From: Hyposmocoma kahamanoa
Lineage: Eukaryota > Arthropoda > Insecta > Lepidoptera > Cosmopterigidae
DNA: 64,000 nucleotides
Direction: 5' to 3'
NCBI RefSeq assembly: GCF_003589595.1
Contig: NW_020654810.1
Location: forward strand, 24,637,257 to 24,701,256
Shown one piece after another: positions 21,355-31,499 of the stretch. Numbering within the stretch: position 1 is the stretch's first letter; each line of letters opens with the position of its first letter. Position numbers and translations under genes: made by a program. The notes under the pieces are model-generated. The model made no database searches. It was not told the DNA's origin and saw nothing but the letters and a program-made list of their open reading frames with translations.

Positions 21355-21700
21355 TAAAAAGTCGTCGAAAAACCAAATACAAAGACACGACGCAAGCACA
21401 TAGAAAAATTCGTGAGGTCCGTTGGTTCGTTCCGTGGCTTAGTTGGTATAGCGTCTGGCACGGTATGCAAGAAGACGTCGCGTCGGTTCGAATCCGACCG
21501 GATCGAAGGAATTTTTTCTGACTGTTCGATCTTTGTATTAATAATTATAACAAACTAGTGGAGTAATTTCACAAAAAATAATTGAATATCAATTCAATAA
21601 AAATTTAATTAACACAGTGAATAGCGACATCTCTCGCCAGGACTGGTAGCTGTAAAGGTACTAACTGGGTGATAAATCTTTCATAGAATTTATCTTTATT
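21355..21700 (+). mobile_element. SINE-B copy running into the leader of a next unit
   Basis: Leader ACTAAAAAGTCGTCGAAAAA, head CCGTGGCTTAGTTGGTATAG, B box GGTTCGAATCC at about 21486, tail ATCTTTGTATTAATAATTAT and AATTGAATATCAATTCAATA. After the tail come GCGACATCTCTCGCCAGGAC and GGTAGCTGTAAAGGTACTAA, the start of another leader, then a truncation. Confidence 0.85.
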
Positions 21701-22075
21701 TATGGATTGTATATACAAATTCTGTAGGCTGATTTCACTTCATATATCCTTCTGTGTCGTCTGTGAATATCACACACTGGCTTTTTCTTATTCATAAAGT
21801 AATGCATTCAAATTAACACCCTTGATGAGAAATTTAAAATATATAGAAAGTTTTGCCATCTTCTGAATAACCAGTCTTTATAAGATACGAGTTTGAGAAA
21901 GTAAGGCATCGATATGGTGCTTCGAAACTGCTCATCAAACAAGGGGCCAAGAAACGAAGCGGGGTCAGGTGCTGCGGTGCGTAAGTAAGCGCCGTGACGT
22001 TGCGACACTACATTGCAGGGATTTTAGTCATCAAAATTAATATTTATTTGATTTCCACTTGTCTTTGATGTACTC
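21701..22075. other. no recognisable feature
   Basis: Spacer to the left of FB-1. No gene or repeat recognised. Confidence 0.35.
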
Positions 22076-22083
22076 TGGGAATC

Positions 22084-23332
22084 GGGTGCGTGCGGTTCGT
22101 AATATATAATAACAAATAACATATTTCTAGTCGATATAACGCTCAACAGATATAATTAATTTATGATATACAGATATTTGACATATTTTTGCATGATACA
22201 AAGGTCATTGGATATAATAGACGATTGGTATAATTATTTTCATTCTAATATAAGCCATCGGTATGGCATAATGTTCATTTCATATAAACACTTCAGATAT
22301 AACATTCACTAAGTATAATGTATTATAAATATAATTACCGTGGTGTTTAGGTGCAATGGTGAATGAACAGAATTTGTTTGCATTTACTATTTGGGTCGAC
22401 CTCCTCCGGTGGAAACCCACCTAACCTAAACAGGTTAGGTTAGTATATGACAAAGCTGCCGCGGCAGCGGCCGGCGACTTCCAGAACCTTATCCCTTCCT
22501 CTCCTTTCCATCAGCGGACCACCCGTGCCGGACTGCGTTGCCACAGTTGGACGGTCAGTTCAATACCGTCCCGCACTAAAAAGTTTGGCAATTCGTTTTT
22601 ATGCCGAACCATCAAATTATGGAACCAACTCCCGGCGCATGTATTCCCTCCCCTGTATAACATCGGGTCCTTCAAACGTAGTGTGAAGAAGCATTTCGCC
22701 AGACCGGCAAAATGATAGTGACGGAGTGAAGATATTTGTGTTTTCCATCCGTTACTCTCATCTCTGGACTGTATTCTCACTTTCCATCAGGCGCGGTGCA
22801 GTCATTTTGCCGAGTCACAATAAAAAAAAAAAAAAAAGAAAAAAAAAGAACCGAATTTGTTTGCATTTGCTTGTTGGTTCGACCTTCTCGTTCGGGTTTA
22901 GGTTAGGTTAGTATATGCCATTAAATATTCTGCTTTAAGTTTTAATAAACATATTTTATAACACAAAAAGCACTTAAATCTGTATATGAACAATTATATT
23001 TTGTGATTGTGCATTTCATGAAATAAAAAAAATTCTTATCAACATAATATAGGGCGCTTTAACTATTCGTAAAACTAAATTGTTATATTATTTAATACAT
23101 TATACTGGTAGTACTTATACCATTTGTTGATTATGTCACTTAATCATTATATCTAATGAATGTTTGTTATAGGTACTGAAGGTTCATTATACACATTGAA
23201 ATCATGCCTTTTGTTGTTATACCTTTTGTTGATTACAGATAGTGAGTGATTATATCCTTAGAAATTATATCAAATGTTGTTATACAAAGCGAAAATAGAT
23301 TATTTGTTATTATATCTTCCATTACACACCCA
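22084..23332. mobile_element. FB-1, fold-back element with periodic TATAA arms
   Basis: A 1249-bp unit begins GGGTGCGTG and ends CACACCCA. It is flanked by an identical 8-bp TGGGAATC at 22076-22083 and 23333-23340. Near each end lies a perfect inverted 16-mer ATATAATAACAAATAA (22104-22119; complement 23300-23315). Inward of these, the left arm has TATAA words mostly 15-17 bases apart (22135, 22151, 22167, 22213, 22229, 22283, 22298, 22314, 22330). The right arm has TTATA words on the opposite strand (23083, 23100, 23115, 23147, 23250, 23265, 23280). The centre holds a LINE fragment between direct repeats. The 8-bp duplication suggests a hAT- or P-like mobiliser. No transposase is present. Confidence 0.75.
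22448..22850 (+). pseudogene. LINE 3' fragment with poly-A tail
   Basis: Frame 22581-22715 encodes KFGNSFLCRTIKLWNQLPAH, then VFPPLYNIGSFKRSVKKHF, and stops. This is the ORF2 C-terminus of the same LINE type as at 11345-11543. After ~100 bases of 3' UTR come AATAAA and an A-rich run at 22821-22850, the expected retroposed end. The segment is more GC-rich than its surroundings. It sits between two diverged copies of a ~70-bp sequence (22372-22447 and 22851-22918). Catalytic domains are absent. Confidence 0.75.
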
Positions 23333-23369
23333 TGGGAATCGGATGACGTTTCAACAATATGGTAGCCTT

Positions 23370-23655
23370 CATTGACTTACAAATAAATGGACGACGGCTC
23401 TAATACAAAAACCACGAAAAAAATGTCCCAAGTCAACCTATTTAAACGTAGTGACATGTAAAGGAATATGAAAAAGCTAAAACGTTGAATTTAAATTGTA
23501 ATGTCATCACAGTACTGTCTAATTTTGCTTGCTTCGCTGTCAGTCGAACAAACGAAGACTAAAGCGTGAATGACGCTCTGTATATCATTTTAACGCCCTA
23601 TAAGTTCGGACACTTTTTAGCGTGGACCCGACGTCCATATAATTGTAAGTCAATG
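23370..23655 (+). mobile_element. MITE-1 copy 2
   Basis: 286 bp, ends CATTGACTTACAAATAAATG / CATATAATTGTAAGTCAATG, with a perfect 8-bp duplication GTAGCCTT at 23362-23369 and 23656-23663. Very similar along its length to the copies at 54230 and 62521. Confidence 0.95.
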
Positions 23656-24117
23656 GTAGCCTTGATCTAATATTGCAACCGGGACAGTCTGCAGACAATC
23701 CAACTCCTCAATTTACAGTAGAACAATCATTTTTGGGCTCAATTAGTCTCGATGAGTAGTTAGCTTACAGATGGTGACTTTTTAGAATTTTTTATATCGG
23801 TGTTTTTTCTAATTTTTATTTAATAATTTATTATATACCTGTAAAAGAGGTAGCCATATGGCGACAAGTTGAGAATGTTCACTGTTAAAAGCAAAGTACG
23901 CTATGACGTAGTCAGCTATGATTACGGACCATACGTCCCTCTATGAACGGGACAATCCCGCTTTTAAAATTCGTGTCCCGCTGTACCCAACAATTGTAAC
24001 TTAAAAATGTCCCATTTTGACATACCACGAGATACGTGACATGTAAATTTAAAAATGATGCCAATAGTTACGTTCATATTTAAGAACTAAACCTGACATA
24101 TTAAAACATGTTTTATT

Positions 24118-24348
24118 TTAAAACAATAATAATAATAATAATAACGCACACACTCAACATAGCCCCGCACTTGCAACGAAACCCTGTGTCGCGGGTGCCA
24201 TGGACACACACATAGACAACCACAAATTACATCCAAACTCACGAGAGAAATAATTGTAGGCCATACAAGTATTTCTCCCGACCCGGGAATCGAACCTGGG
24301 ACCTCTGCGTGGCAGTCCGGCATGGTAACCGTTAGGCCACGGAGGCAG
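24118..24348 (-). mobile_element. SINE-A copy
   Basis: Complete copy in reverse: (AAT)n at the left, GCACACACTCAACATAGCCC, GTGTCGCGGGTGCCATGGAC, B-box complement GGGAATCGAACCTGGG, then GTAACCGTTAGGCCACGGAG. It interrupts family I between AACCTGACATATTAAA and the downstream GTCCCGC word. Confidence 0.9.
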
Positions 24349-24579
24349 TTAAAAGTAAATTTACAGGCGTCCCGCTTAGAAGAAAAAAATAATGATCACA
24401 GTTATGACATAAATGTCATATATTGCAATGCAAGCCAGGATTATTGGGCGTGTACAGATTTGATACTGTGTTTGTTTTTCTCCTTCAATAGCCGAAAATC
24501 TGTAATCGATACAAATTACCTAATGTTCTTCAAACGGACATTTGTTACAATTTCACATAAATTTAATTTGTATTAAGAA

Positions 24580-24830
24580 GAATAGTCGTTTATTATAAAA
24601 AATAGAGAAGAATCAAAATAAAGTTCTTCACGGTGTCTTCACAAAATATCAAAGTCATTTAACGGACAATGTATATTATAGTTTTCCATAATAAGATTCC
24701 GATTGATATTCAAAATTTGCCATTTAAATTAAAAATTGTATACTAAAGGTTATTCTGTATACTTGGATGGCAAAAATCCACATGACCAGTTTTGTTATAC
24801 CGGCAGGTCAATTCAGAACCTTACGATAAC
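24580..24830 (+). pseudogene. LINE C-terminal fragment
   Basis: HNKIPIDIQNLPFKLKIVY and a trailing GTATACTTGGATGGCAAAAATCC match the ORF2 end seen at 19150-19300. Frames are broken. The copy sits inside family I. Confidence 0.55.
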
Positions 24831-25150
24831 TCTGTTGTCCACCGATTCGATTTGATATCATACTATTTCTTTTTCATTTTTATTCACAATAACCGAATCG
24901 AAAGTCGAACTGTCGTATTCGAAACCGAACCGAAATGACGTCACACACGTACGACTACTGGAACTTCTCGACCGGCAAAGGCTTTAAAAGTTATTCAAAA
25001 GACAGTTATCGAATGAAAGTTACCTAACGTCCTATTGTTTACAAAGCAAGAATGTAATATGGAAATCTATTATTATTTTTAATAAAATCCGGATTTTGTT
25101 CAATTTTATTAATTTATTTTAATGCGAGACTAATTCATTATTTTAGGCCT

Positions 25151-25545
25151 TTAATAATAATAATAATAATAAATCATTTATTTGGACATCTATGGCCCAC
25201 TTGTTAGTAATACAAAAAGATACAGAACATTTAAACTTAAAGCTATTGTTAGTAGGTACAATTTACGGGACAATACATTGACAAACACAAGAAACACGTA
25301 TATGCAACTTATCGCTCGAGGCGCCGATAACCTCATGATCTCACCAGAACCTGGATAAAATGTTGAAGCATCGGCGCATCAAGCTTAGCCGCAAACATTT
25401 TCAGTATGCTGTTAGGACTAGAACGCAGCCTCGAGAGTAGTGACGCCTTTTTGTTTCTCATCACAGCAAAAAAGTCATCTACTCCCGCTAGAGCAAACAT
25501 CGAGGATGCGCTACAATGCCGTGCGCTACAATCAGCATTCTGAAA
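25151..25545 (-). pseudogene. LINE C-terminal fragment with (ATT)n tail
   Basis: The minus strand reads DCSARHCSASSMFALAGVDD, FFAVMRNKKASLLSRLRSSP and NSILKMF before a stop, resembling the C-terminal ARHCSASEMF...RK..S...R..S.N.IL motif of an insect LINE ORF2. The 3' UTR runs leftwards to an (ATT)n tail complement at 25151-25173, a typical retroposed end. It interrupts family I between ATTATTTTAGGCC and TTGGATAACGATAT. No catalytic domain is present. Confidence 0.65.
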
Positions 25546-25799
25546 AAAAGTTTAAATTTTAAAGTCTTAAGAATGTATATAAACGGATTTCATTTATCTT
25601 GTAATTTAAATTCACCTACTAACTCCGTCAACGTTGTTGGATAACGATATCGTATAGAACGTTTTAACTCGAATGTTCTGAATAGCTCGGAAAGCGCCCT
25701 TCGAATAGAACGATAGTTCTCGAATAGAACGATATGCAATCGAACGATTCGGTTAAGATATCGAAGAATTCTGACTCGGGGTCCAGGTTGTCTCGGACG

Positions 25800-25965
25800 A
25801 ATATTGTAAATGTATACAAATATTCATTTACAAAGAACTACTTCTAGAGTTTATTCTCATTGTTAACCTTACGAATAAGTAGCTGAGTTTATTCAATACG
25901 ACGATTTGTAGAGTAATTTGCAAGCCTATAAAATAAAAGTTTATTTGAATTTGAGAATCCATAAA
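25800..25965 (+). mobile_element. LINE 3' UTR fragment
   Basis: CATTTACAAAGAACTACTTC, TAGAGTTTATTCTCATTG, ACGAATAAGTAG and ACGACGATTTGTAGAG follow the 3' UTR order seen at 19380-19500. There is no coding part. Confidence 0.5.
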
Positions 25966-26424
25966 TTTTCATCTAAATCATTTGCATCCAATTTTCTTGT
26001 TTAATTCCAAAAAAGCGGAGGAAGAAATAAAATCATCATGTATCAAAAAAGGCAAACCCACATCTGTAAATTACCACACATCACAATTAACTCTAAAAAA
26101 CAACGGACTCGAAAACGCAATGGAAAATAAAGGCGCGTATAAAAACAAATAAAAAAGTCAGCCTTTGCCGGCCTCAATATGAAGCTTACTGTAAAATGAA
26201 TTCCCCGGGCTGAACGAGGCGAGACCGAAACACATGGGACACAGATTAAAGGATTACAGTCAAACGACTCCTAGAACACGTTTGTACGTTATTAACATTG
26301 ATGAAATTTGATTTGCTGAATTAATTTATTCTTCTATATCGTATATCGATAAAAAACCATCTTAGTTGTTGTCTGTGTTTGTAATTTTGAAATTTGTAAT
26401 GGCGCATTTTTTTTAATATTACCA
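25966..26424. other. no recognisable feature
   Basis: Spacer without gene or named repeat. Confidence 0.35.
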
Positions 26425-26600
26425 AGTGACGGGAGGAACTAGTCGTGCGCCTGCAACAGTTGTAGTGCCCCTTCAGAGCTTTAAATCACAAAATTCTGAG
26501 CAGCAATATGGGACTGTCTCACACACACTGTTCACAGAGAGCTCTACTGCTACAAAATGGACGTGCATATTAAATGGAGGAATATAAAACACAGTCGATA
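26425..26600 (-). mobile_element. SINE-D copy
   Basis: AAGTGACGGGAGGAACTAGT, CGTGCGCCTGCAACAG, GAGCTTTAAATCACAAAATT, then CAGAGAGCTCTACTGCTACA. A shortened reverse copy with most of the middle deleted. Confidence 0.7.
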
Positions 26601-26689
26601 CATGCACTAACGACAATAAGCTTTCAACAAAAAAAAAAATTCTCTAAAACAATTCGATTAACCAATAATCTCTGAACAGAGTACTAAAA

Positions 26690-26950
26690 AAAACCGACCT
26701 CAAAAGTAAGTGGAATTACGTCTATTTGCCAAGTTTTATTGAAATCGGTTACCGGAAAGTGCGCGAAACCGAATTCATCCCCTAGTTTGCCACCCTTAGA
26801 GGTGGAATATTTTCTTTAAATTTAAATGGATCAATGAGGTACCCTCTTTGAAACAAAAAAGAATCATCAAAATTGGTTCACAAATGCCTGTGAATGCTGT
26901 GAAAAAAACAATCGAATTAGAACCTCCTCCTTTTTTTGAAGTGTCATGTA
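26690..26950 (-). mobile_element. MITE-5 copy, both ends present
   Basis: AAAACCGACCTCAAAAGTAA at the left, AATTACGTCTATTTGCCAAG, GGTTACCGGAAAGTGCGCGA, CTAGTTTGCCACCCTTAGAG, GTGGAATATTTTC, then GAACCTCCTCCTTTTTTTGA at the right. The left end and the left end of the plus-strand copies are inverted versions of AACCGACYTCAAAA. This is the most complete copy. Confidence 0.8.
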
Positions 26951-26984
26951 CGTCATGGCAAATATTTTGATTTTTTATTTTCAG

Positions 26985-27180
26985 GTTACAAAAGACCCAT
27001 AAATACATACTTTATAGACTAGAATATATAATTATATAATAAAACACTAACACTTTATTTATTTACACGTATGGGCCGCGACGTGTGACGCAACGTGGGT
27101 GTCCGGTAGCCGTACTCAGAAACGCCGGAATATGACACCCTTCGGCCAAAAGTCCTCCTTGATAAATAAATATTGTTAGC
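26985..27180. repeat. family H copy 2 (uninterrupted)
   Basis: ATAAATACATACTTTATAGA, then TTATTTACACGTATGGGCCG, CGACGTGTGACGCAACGTGG, GTGTCCGGTAGCC and CTTCGGCCAAAAGTCCTCC. It gives the pre-insertion arrangement of the copy split at 8262. Confidence 0.6.
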
Positions 27181-28017
27181 TCTCAGCTAAAGCAAAGGCC
27201 GGAATCAAATCATGAGAGTGATTTCCAGTGTCAGTTTCATATCGAGATTTGTAACATCATATCCAGAGCCCAAAGACCACTCTAGCAAATTCATTTAATG
27301 CAATAGACTCCACAAGCAATAGTAGCACTTAGTAGTTCCATCAAAATTCTCTAGATGGCATTGACCCACTTAATGCAAATTGTGACTCCCTATTTTTTTG
27401 ATTATACGAGTCGTTGTGCGACTACGCGAATCTATCTGAGGCACCTACACTTATAACGTCGAATAAACTTAACCTGACACTGTATTATCGTCATGAACAT
27501 ATACAACTAACTGGACTGTTATCTGGATTGGTGACGTCAATGAATCAGTTACATCAATTGAAATACTGGTCAATGCTTTATTGCAATATAAGTCTTTTTT
27601 CCTTTTATAACACAACCTGGTCAGGCCTTTTATAGTTATCAAACTGCATAACAAATATATTCTGTAACAAACCTGTGTTTCGGAGTTTCCATTTTACTTG
27701 ATAACTGAGACATATGATGTTGGATTATTCCCGTCTATTCGATGTTTGTCCTTCATTGTTTCGCTTTTTAATCTTATCTTTGTTTCGGGCTGTTGCGCTG
27801 TTTCGGCAATTTTGTTTTTCATTCCCCATGCCATATCATTTGTCGAATTTTTAACGTATCTTGTAACATAAATTTGACTTTATTCGCTCTCTGACGCAGA
27901 CATTCGAGGCTTCAGTTATTTTGGTAGAAAATCAAGTTGGCCCGCTTAACTTAGAATATTTAACTATTACAGGCTTATAATAAGTAACCAAAAACATTTA
28001 AAGAATAAAGTCTATTG
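27181..28017. other. no recognisable feature
   Basis: No gene or known repeat. Overlapping short frames at 27414-27654 lack protein character. Confidence 0.4.
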
Positions 28018-28145
28018 AATTTGATGATGTTTCAACATGATGCTCAATTATTTTTTCGTGAAATTACTCCACTTGTTTTTTATAATTATTAATACAAACA
28101 TCGAACACTTAGAAGACGTTGGTTCGAATCCAACCGGAACAAACA
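28018..28145. mobile_element. SINE-B chimera with inverted junction
   Basis: 28040-28120 is the SINE-B tail on the minus strand (GAAATTACTCCACTTG, ATAATTATTAATACAAACAT). At about 28121 it switches to plus-strand head sequence GAAGACGTTGGTTCGAATCC. The normal middle of the element is missing at the junction. Confidence 0.7.
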
Positions 28146-28182
28146 TTTAAAGAGATAAGTATCAAACTTTATTGAATTATGT

Positions 28183-28506
28183 ATTAGCCATGTAGATCTA
28201 TAATCTTTTGCCAGCTTTAAGGGTAATTTTTGAATTCCCCTTTCATAAAATTCCTGCCTTTACTTTAAAATACAGCAGCAAATGTCCTTTGATGATCTCG
28301 TCATTATCACAATCGTGTCAATGCAAAAGATACTCTTAAGACATTGAAGAATTGGTTTAAGATGTACTTACTTGAGTTTAGTGCAAATGGACATTATGTG
28401 TCGTTTGATTGTCTCTTCGTTTTCAACGCCTTGTCAATTCAAAGAAATTTGTAAAGACCGAAACAAGTGAAAATCTAAAACAGCTATGTCAGGCGAATAC
28501 GGTGTA
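28183..28506 (-). pseudogene. mariner (DD34D-type) transposase relic
   Basis: The minus strand carries PYSPDIAVLDFHLFRSLQ, then ENEETIKRHI, then FYERGIQKLPLKLAKDY. These match the C-terminal half of mariner transposases (SPDLAPSDYHLFRSL, GIxKLPxRWxKxI). The third catalytic Asp is kept in VLDFHLF. The copy has frame breaks and stops. Sequence on its 5' side (28507-28800) may be the eroded remainder but no motif is legible. It is a different lineage from the relic at 18120-18620, which has TPLDYFFMG at this place. Confidence 0.7.
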
Positions 28507-29610
28507 CTAACCTAACTGCAATAGTTTTTTCTACTCCTGTACTTTAACCCGTCAAATATAATTTCATATGCCATATCACAGAAGCGCTCTTTTTAGTTTT
28601 GAATCAAAATTCTATTCTCTATGGTACTTGCTACTGAACTGAAAAAATTCGTTATTGTTCCGTTTTAAAAAAATAACGTCGTATTTTTGCTAATTAAAAT
28701 ATCAAATATGACGCTGCTTGAACGCTGTACTGCCTCATGATTGATTCAATTAACCTAAAGGTATTACAACCGGGCCATCAAAATTTATATAAAAAGATTG
28801 GTTAAAATATAAGCGGTACTTGTGCACTTCAATTCTATCTCTTCGTTTTTTTGTTTTGTAGCGTTTGTTTGGCTTCCATCATTGGCTTTCATTGAGTTTG
28901 TTGTCGTAGATTGTTAACAAAATTTACATTAAATATTGTTTGTGTTTCATTATTTTATTTACACATAGAAAAAGTACTGTAATTATAATTAGGTCTTAAA
29001 ATCTCGTACCTATTCACACGGTACTCGACTTTGAGATCCCTCATTATCATATAACATTTTAAAACATAAAAGTTCTTTATTCAAAATTAGTTTAGCGCCA
29101 AAAAACCCGCACGGATTTTTTGGCCAACCAATTACCTACTATAAAAATAAGGGTGAAATTTTTCCAGTTCCAAGTACTTCTTAAAGAACAATAAACTATA
29201 ATTTGAAAGTCGAAAATCTGCAAACTGAAGACAACTTAGAACAAGTTAACTGCTTTTATAACGACTCCAAGTATTCAGAAGGGGCGGAAAGTTCGGTTTA
29301 AAAATTAATGCTTTCGACTGTATGGGGAGTAATGGTAACATTACAAAACAAAAAGCAGTAATTGGAACACAAAATTAGAAATAGCACATTATTGCAAAGG
29401 CCGGGAAGGAAGGGATTACTGGACGAGTATGAGATACGAGTCAAGCAATCGCCATTCCCGCTCAGGCATGAATAGAATTTTTCTCGAACAATGTAAGGAA
29501 ATAATAAAAGACAGGATCTTATATAATAGAAGAAGTAAAAAAATATTAATTAATATTAAAAGCAAAGTGTTAGGTCAATTGCTAATAAAGAAAATATTAT
29601 TGTTTTTCCA
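28507..29610. other. mostly unassigned
   Basis: No gene. A short block at 29060-29140 (AACCCGCACGGATTTTTTGGCCAACC) resembles 36745-36820 (AACCGCACGGACCTTTTGTCCAACCC) and may be a LINE remnant. The 63-codon frame at 29429-29620 is not recognisable. Confidence 0.35.
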
Positions 29611-29616
29611 GGCACA

Positions 29617-29706
29617 TTAACAACTCCTCTGCTGAACTCCTGATGATGTGCTTGAATGTGTATCTATTACTGTATTTTCGTTATCGCTCTTCTCACTAGC
29701 ACTCAT
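29617..29706 (-). other. short orphan frame, minus strand
   Basis: A 29-codon frame starting MSASEKSDNENTVIDTHSST and ending GVQQRSC. It is polar and acidic, like the disordered N-terminus of a nuclear or transposon protein, but far too short to claim. I do not recognise it. Confidence 0.15.
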
Positions 29707-30133
29707 TTACGCGACCAAAATACAAAAAAGACGAAAAAACTAAATAATACCAAAACGCTTTAGTTTAAATCTTACCGCCATTTTCTTTTTTTTAAGTACA
29801 GCTAGGTATTTTTAATTCTCGCTATTATGAACACTGGACAGTTGGCTGTATGAGTTTTTCTTTTGCCTGTTTACATACTTCATCATTAGATGGAAGATTT
29901 AAAAATTTTGAGAAGCGGACAGTAATGGATTTTCATACTTTGCAGGCCTTGGCCGGAAAGAAGTCGCATGGTCCATAAATGGCAAACTTTCCGCGCTCGT
30001 TTTTTGAAAATAATGCAAACATTTCCGAGCATATTTGAGAAATAAATATATACATATACCTCACGACCTTTTCCCATCAAGGTAGGAAACGACAACAGCT
30101 TTCTACTAACCGCAATTTTGACACACATAATCA
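29707..30133. other. no recognisable feature
   Basis: A 122-codon minus-strand frame (29886-30254) spans part of this stretch. Its composition looks random and it matches nothing known to me. Confidence 0.35.
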
Positions 30134-30295
30134 ATGCTTGATTGTTTGATGACAGAGACCGAGGAGCCGGAAGATTCTTGTAGTATAGGTCCTTTGAGCA
30201 TTGAGCCAGTTCAGATAAAAGTGCAACCTTTGCATTGGCGCGAAGTACCATCAACCTCTGTCCCGCCTTCTGAAACTCTTCCTCCTAGTATTTAA
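30134..30295 (+). other. short orphan frame, plus strand
   Basis: A 53-codon frame: MLDCLMTETEEPEDSCSIGP, then LSIEPVQIKVQPLHW, ending SVPPSETLPPSI. The acidic and proline/serine-rich character resembles a protein C-terminus rather than random AT-rich sequence. There is no flanking coding evidence and no family that I recognise. It could be a terminal exon or a transposon remnant. Confidence 0.2.
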
Positions 30296-30649
30296 ATGGC
30301 ATCGGTTTTCTTTAGGTTGTGCTCAATGTGGTTGTTGTAAACCTTGGTTAGCCCTTACCAACTTGCTCGCTCACTTTTGCCTATAAATTGTATTGTCTTA
30401 CCTTAATTCTTTCTTTCAAATATAACATTTATAGTATTTTTTCAATTGGTCTTTATTATCTCAATCTATAGGCCTCCACTAAATGTTATAGGTTTGTCTG
30501 GAGTCATCTTAACAAGGTCATCGCAATATTTACCGATTCGAGGCTCCCACTGGAGCGCCTCCTTCTTCAACGTCATATTATATGCTCCGGGCTCAATGGA
30601 AAAACATCCTTCCGAATTTTTATTACCGGTATTTATTTTAACCGAGCAG

Positions 30650-30830
30650 GTTTTCAATTTGAATGTATTTTTTGTATGTGTTACGCAATTACTCGTTTGT
30701 AAACCGATTTTGATGATTTTTGTTGGAAAGAGGGTACCTAAATATTGGTATCATTTAAATTTGAACATAATATTCCACCTCCAAGGGGAAGGCAAACGAG
30801 GGCATGAATCGGGTGTCGGGCACTTGTGAG
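30650..30830 (+). mobile_element. MITE-5 fragment
   Basis: ATGTGTTACGCAATTACTCG, AACCGATTTTGATGATTTTT, GAAAGAGGGTACCT, then AATATTCCACCTCCAAGGGG. The middle of MITE-5; its ends are missing. Confidence 0.65.
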
Positions 30831-30995
30831 CATTTTTCGACGTACAGGTGTCATAGTGATGTTTTCGTGCATCGCAAAGCATATGGTAAATTTCAAATTA
30901 AATTTTGCGTTCAGTGGTAGAATGTTTAGCTTTTAACAAGCTTTAAAATAAAAAAGGGATTATAAATACCTGAGTCGAACCCTTACTGTGCATTT
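30828..30995 (-). mobile_element. SINE-C fragment
   Basis: TTCGACGTACAGGTGTCATA, GTGATGTTTTCGTGCATCGC, ATATGGTAAATTTCAAATTA and, further right, GTCGAACCC in the place of the B-box complement. It parallels 16930-17000 but lacks the (ATC)n end. Confidence 0.55.
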
Positions 30996-31499
30996 TATTC
31001 CTTTTGTAGACGATTTTATAAGTTTATTTATTTATTCTACATTCAATTGTGTACTCTACAATCAATAATTTAAACCTAAACTAAATAGACAGAACCAATT
31101 TCTCGCCTAAAGAACATTTTATATCCCACTTCTGAGCGGTAAATCCCCAAGATAAACCGTAATTCTATCCCTGCCTCCGACATCTGGAGAAATGTGGCAT
31201 CGCCAGACCCCCAGGCCCCCTAAAGGCTCTATAGAGATAGCTCTAGGCCCCCGGCTTGCAAGCTTTACCATTAGTTCTGTAAAAGCCCGTGGATATAGAT
31301 ACACGGTTTATCTGTTTTATTGAGTGCACGATGAAACTTTCAGTTTATAAGAAAATAAGGTTTAAAATGGAAAGACTTCTAGAAAATATTTTAAGTATAA
31401 CACTTGCTTATAAATATATTTATAATTGCTAATATATATGTGTTTATCGTCGTCAAAAAAGTGATCATTTGTAAGAAAGGAGTTTAAGCTGACTGGTAT
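30996..31499. other. no recognisable feature
   Basis: Spacer. A locally GC-richer patch at 31140-31270 has no assignable origin. Confidence 0.35.

Larger units (their letters stand above)
23920..25770 (+). repeat. family I copy 1, broken by insertions
   Basis: Landmarks shared with 43180-43855 in the same order: CCCGCTTTTAAAATTCGTGT, TGCCAATAGTTACGTTCATA, AACCTGACATATTAAA, ATTCAGAACC, GTCGTATTCGAAACCGAACC, GAAATGACGTCACAC, GTTATCGAATGAAAGTTACC, TTTACAAAGCAAGAATGTAA and CGATTCGGTTAA. A SINE-A and two LINE pieces lie between the landmarks here but not in the other copy. Class unknown. Confidence 0.7.

Noticed and set aside
21420..21500. Possible functional tRNA gene
   Set aside because: A and B boxes and a paired T-arm are present, but the anticodon region does not fold, and the sequence continues into a SINE body and tail found in many copies.
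22424..22447. AACCTAAACAGGTTAGGTTA resembles the insect telomere repeat TTAGG
   Set aside because: Only two or three units, inside a transposon flank and repeated at about 22898. Not a telomere array.
29886..30254. 122-codon minus-strand open frame
   Set aside because: Longest N-free minus frame apart from repeats, but random composition and no recognisable motif. Chance is likely in AT-rich DNA.
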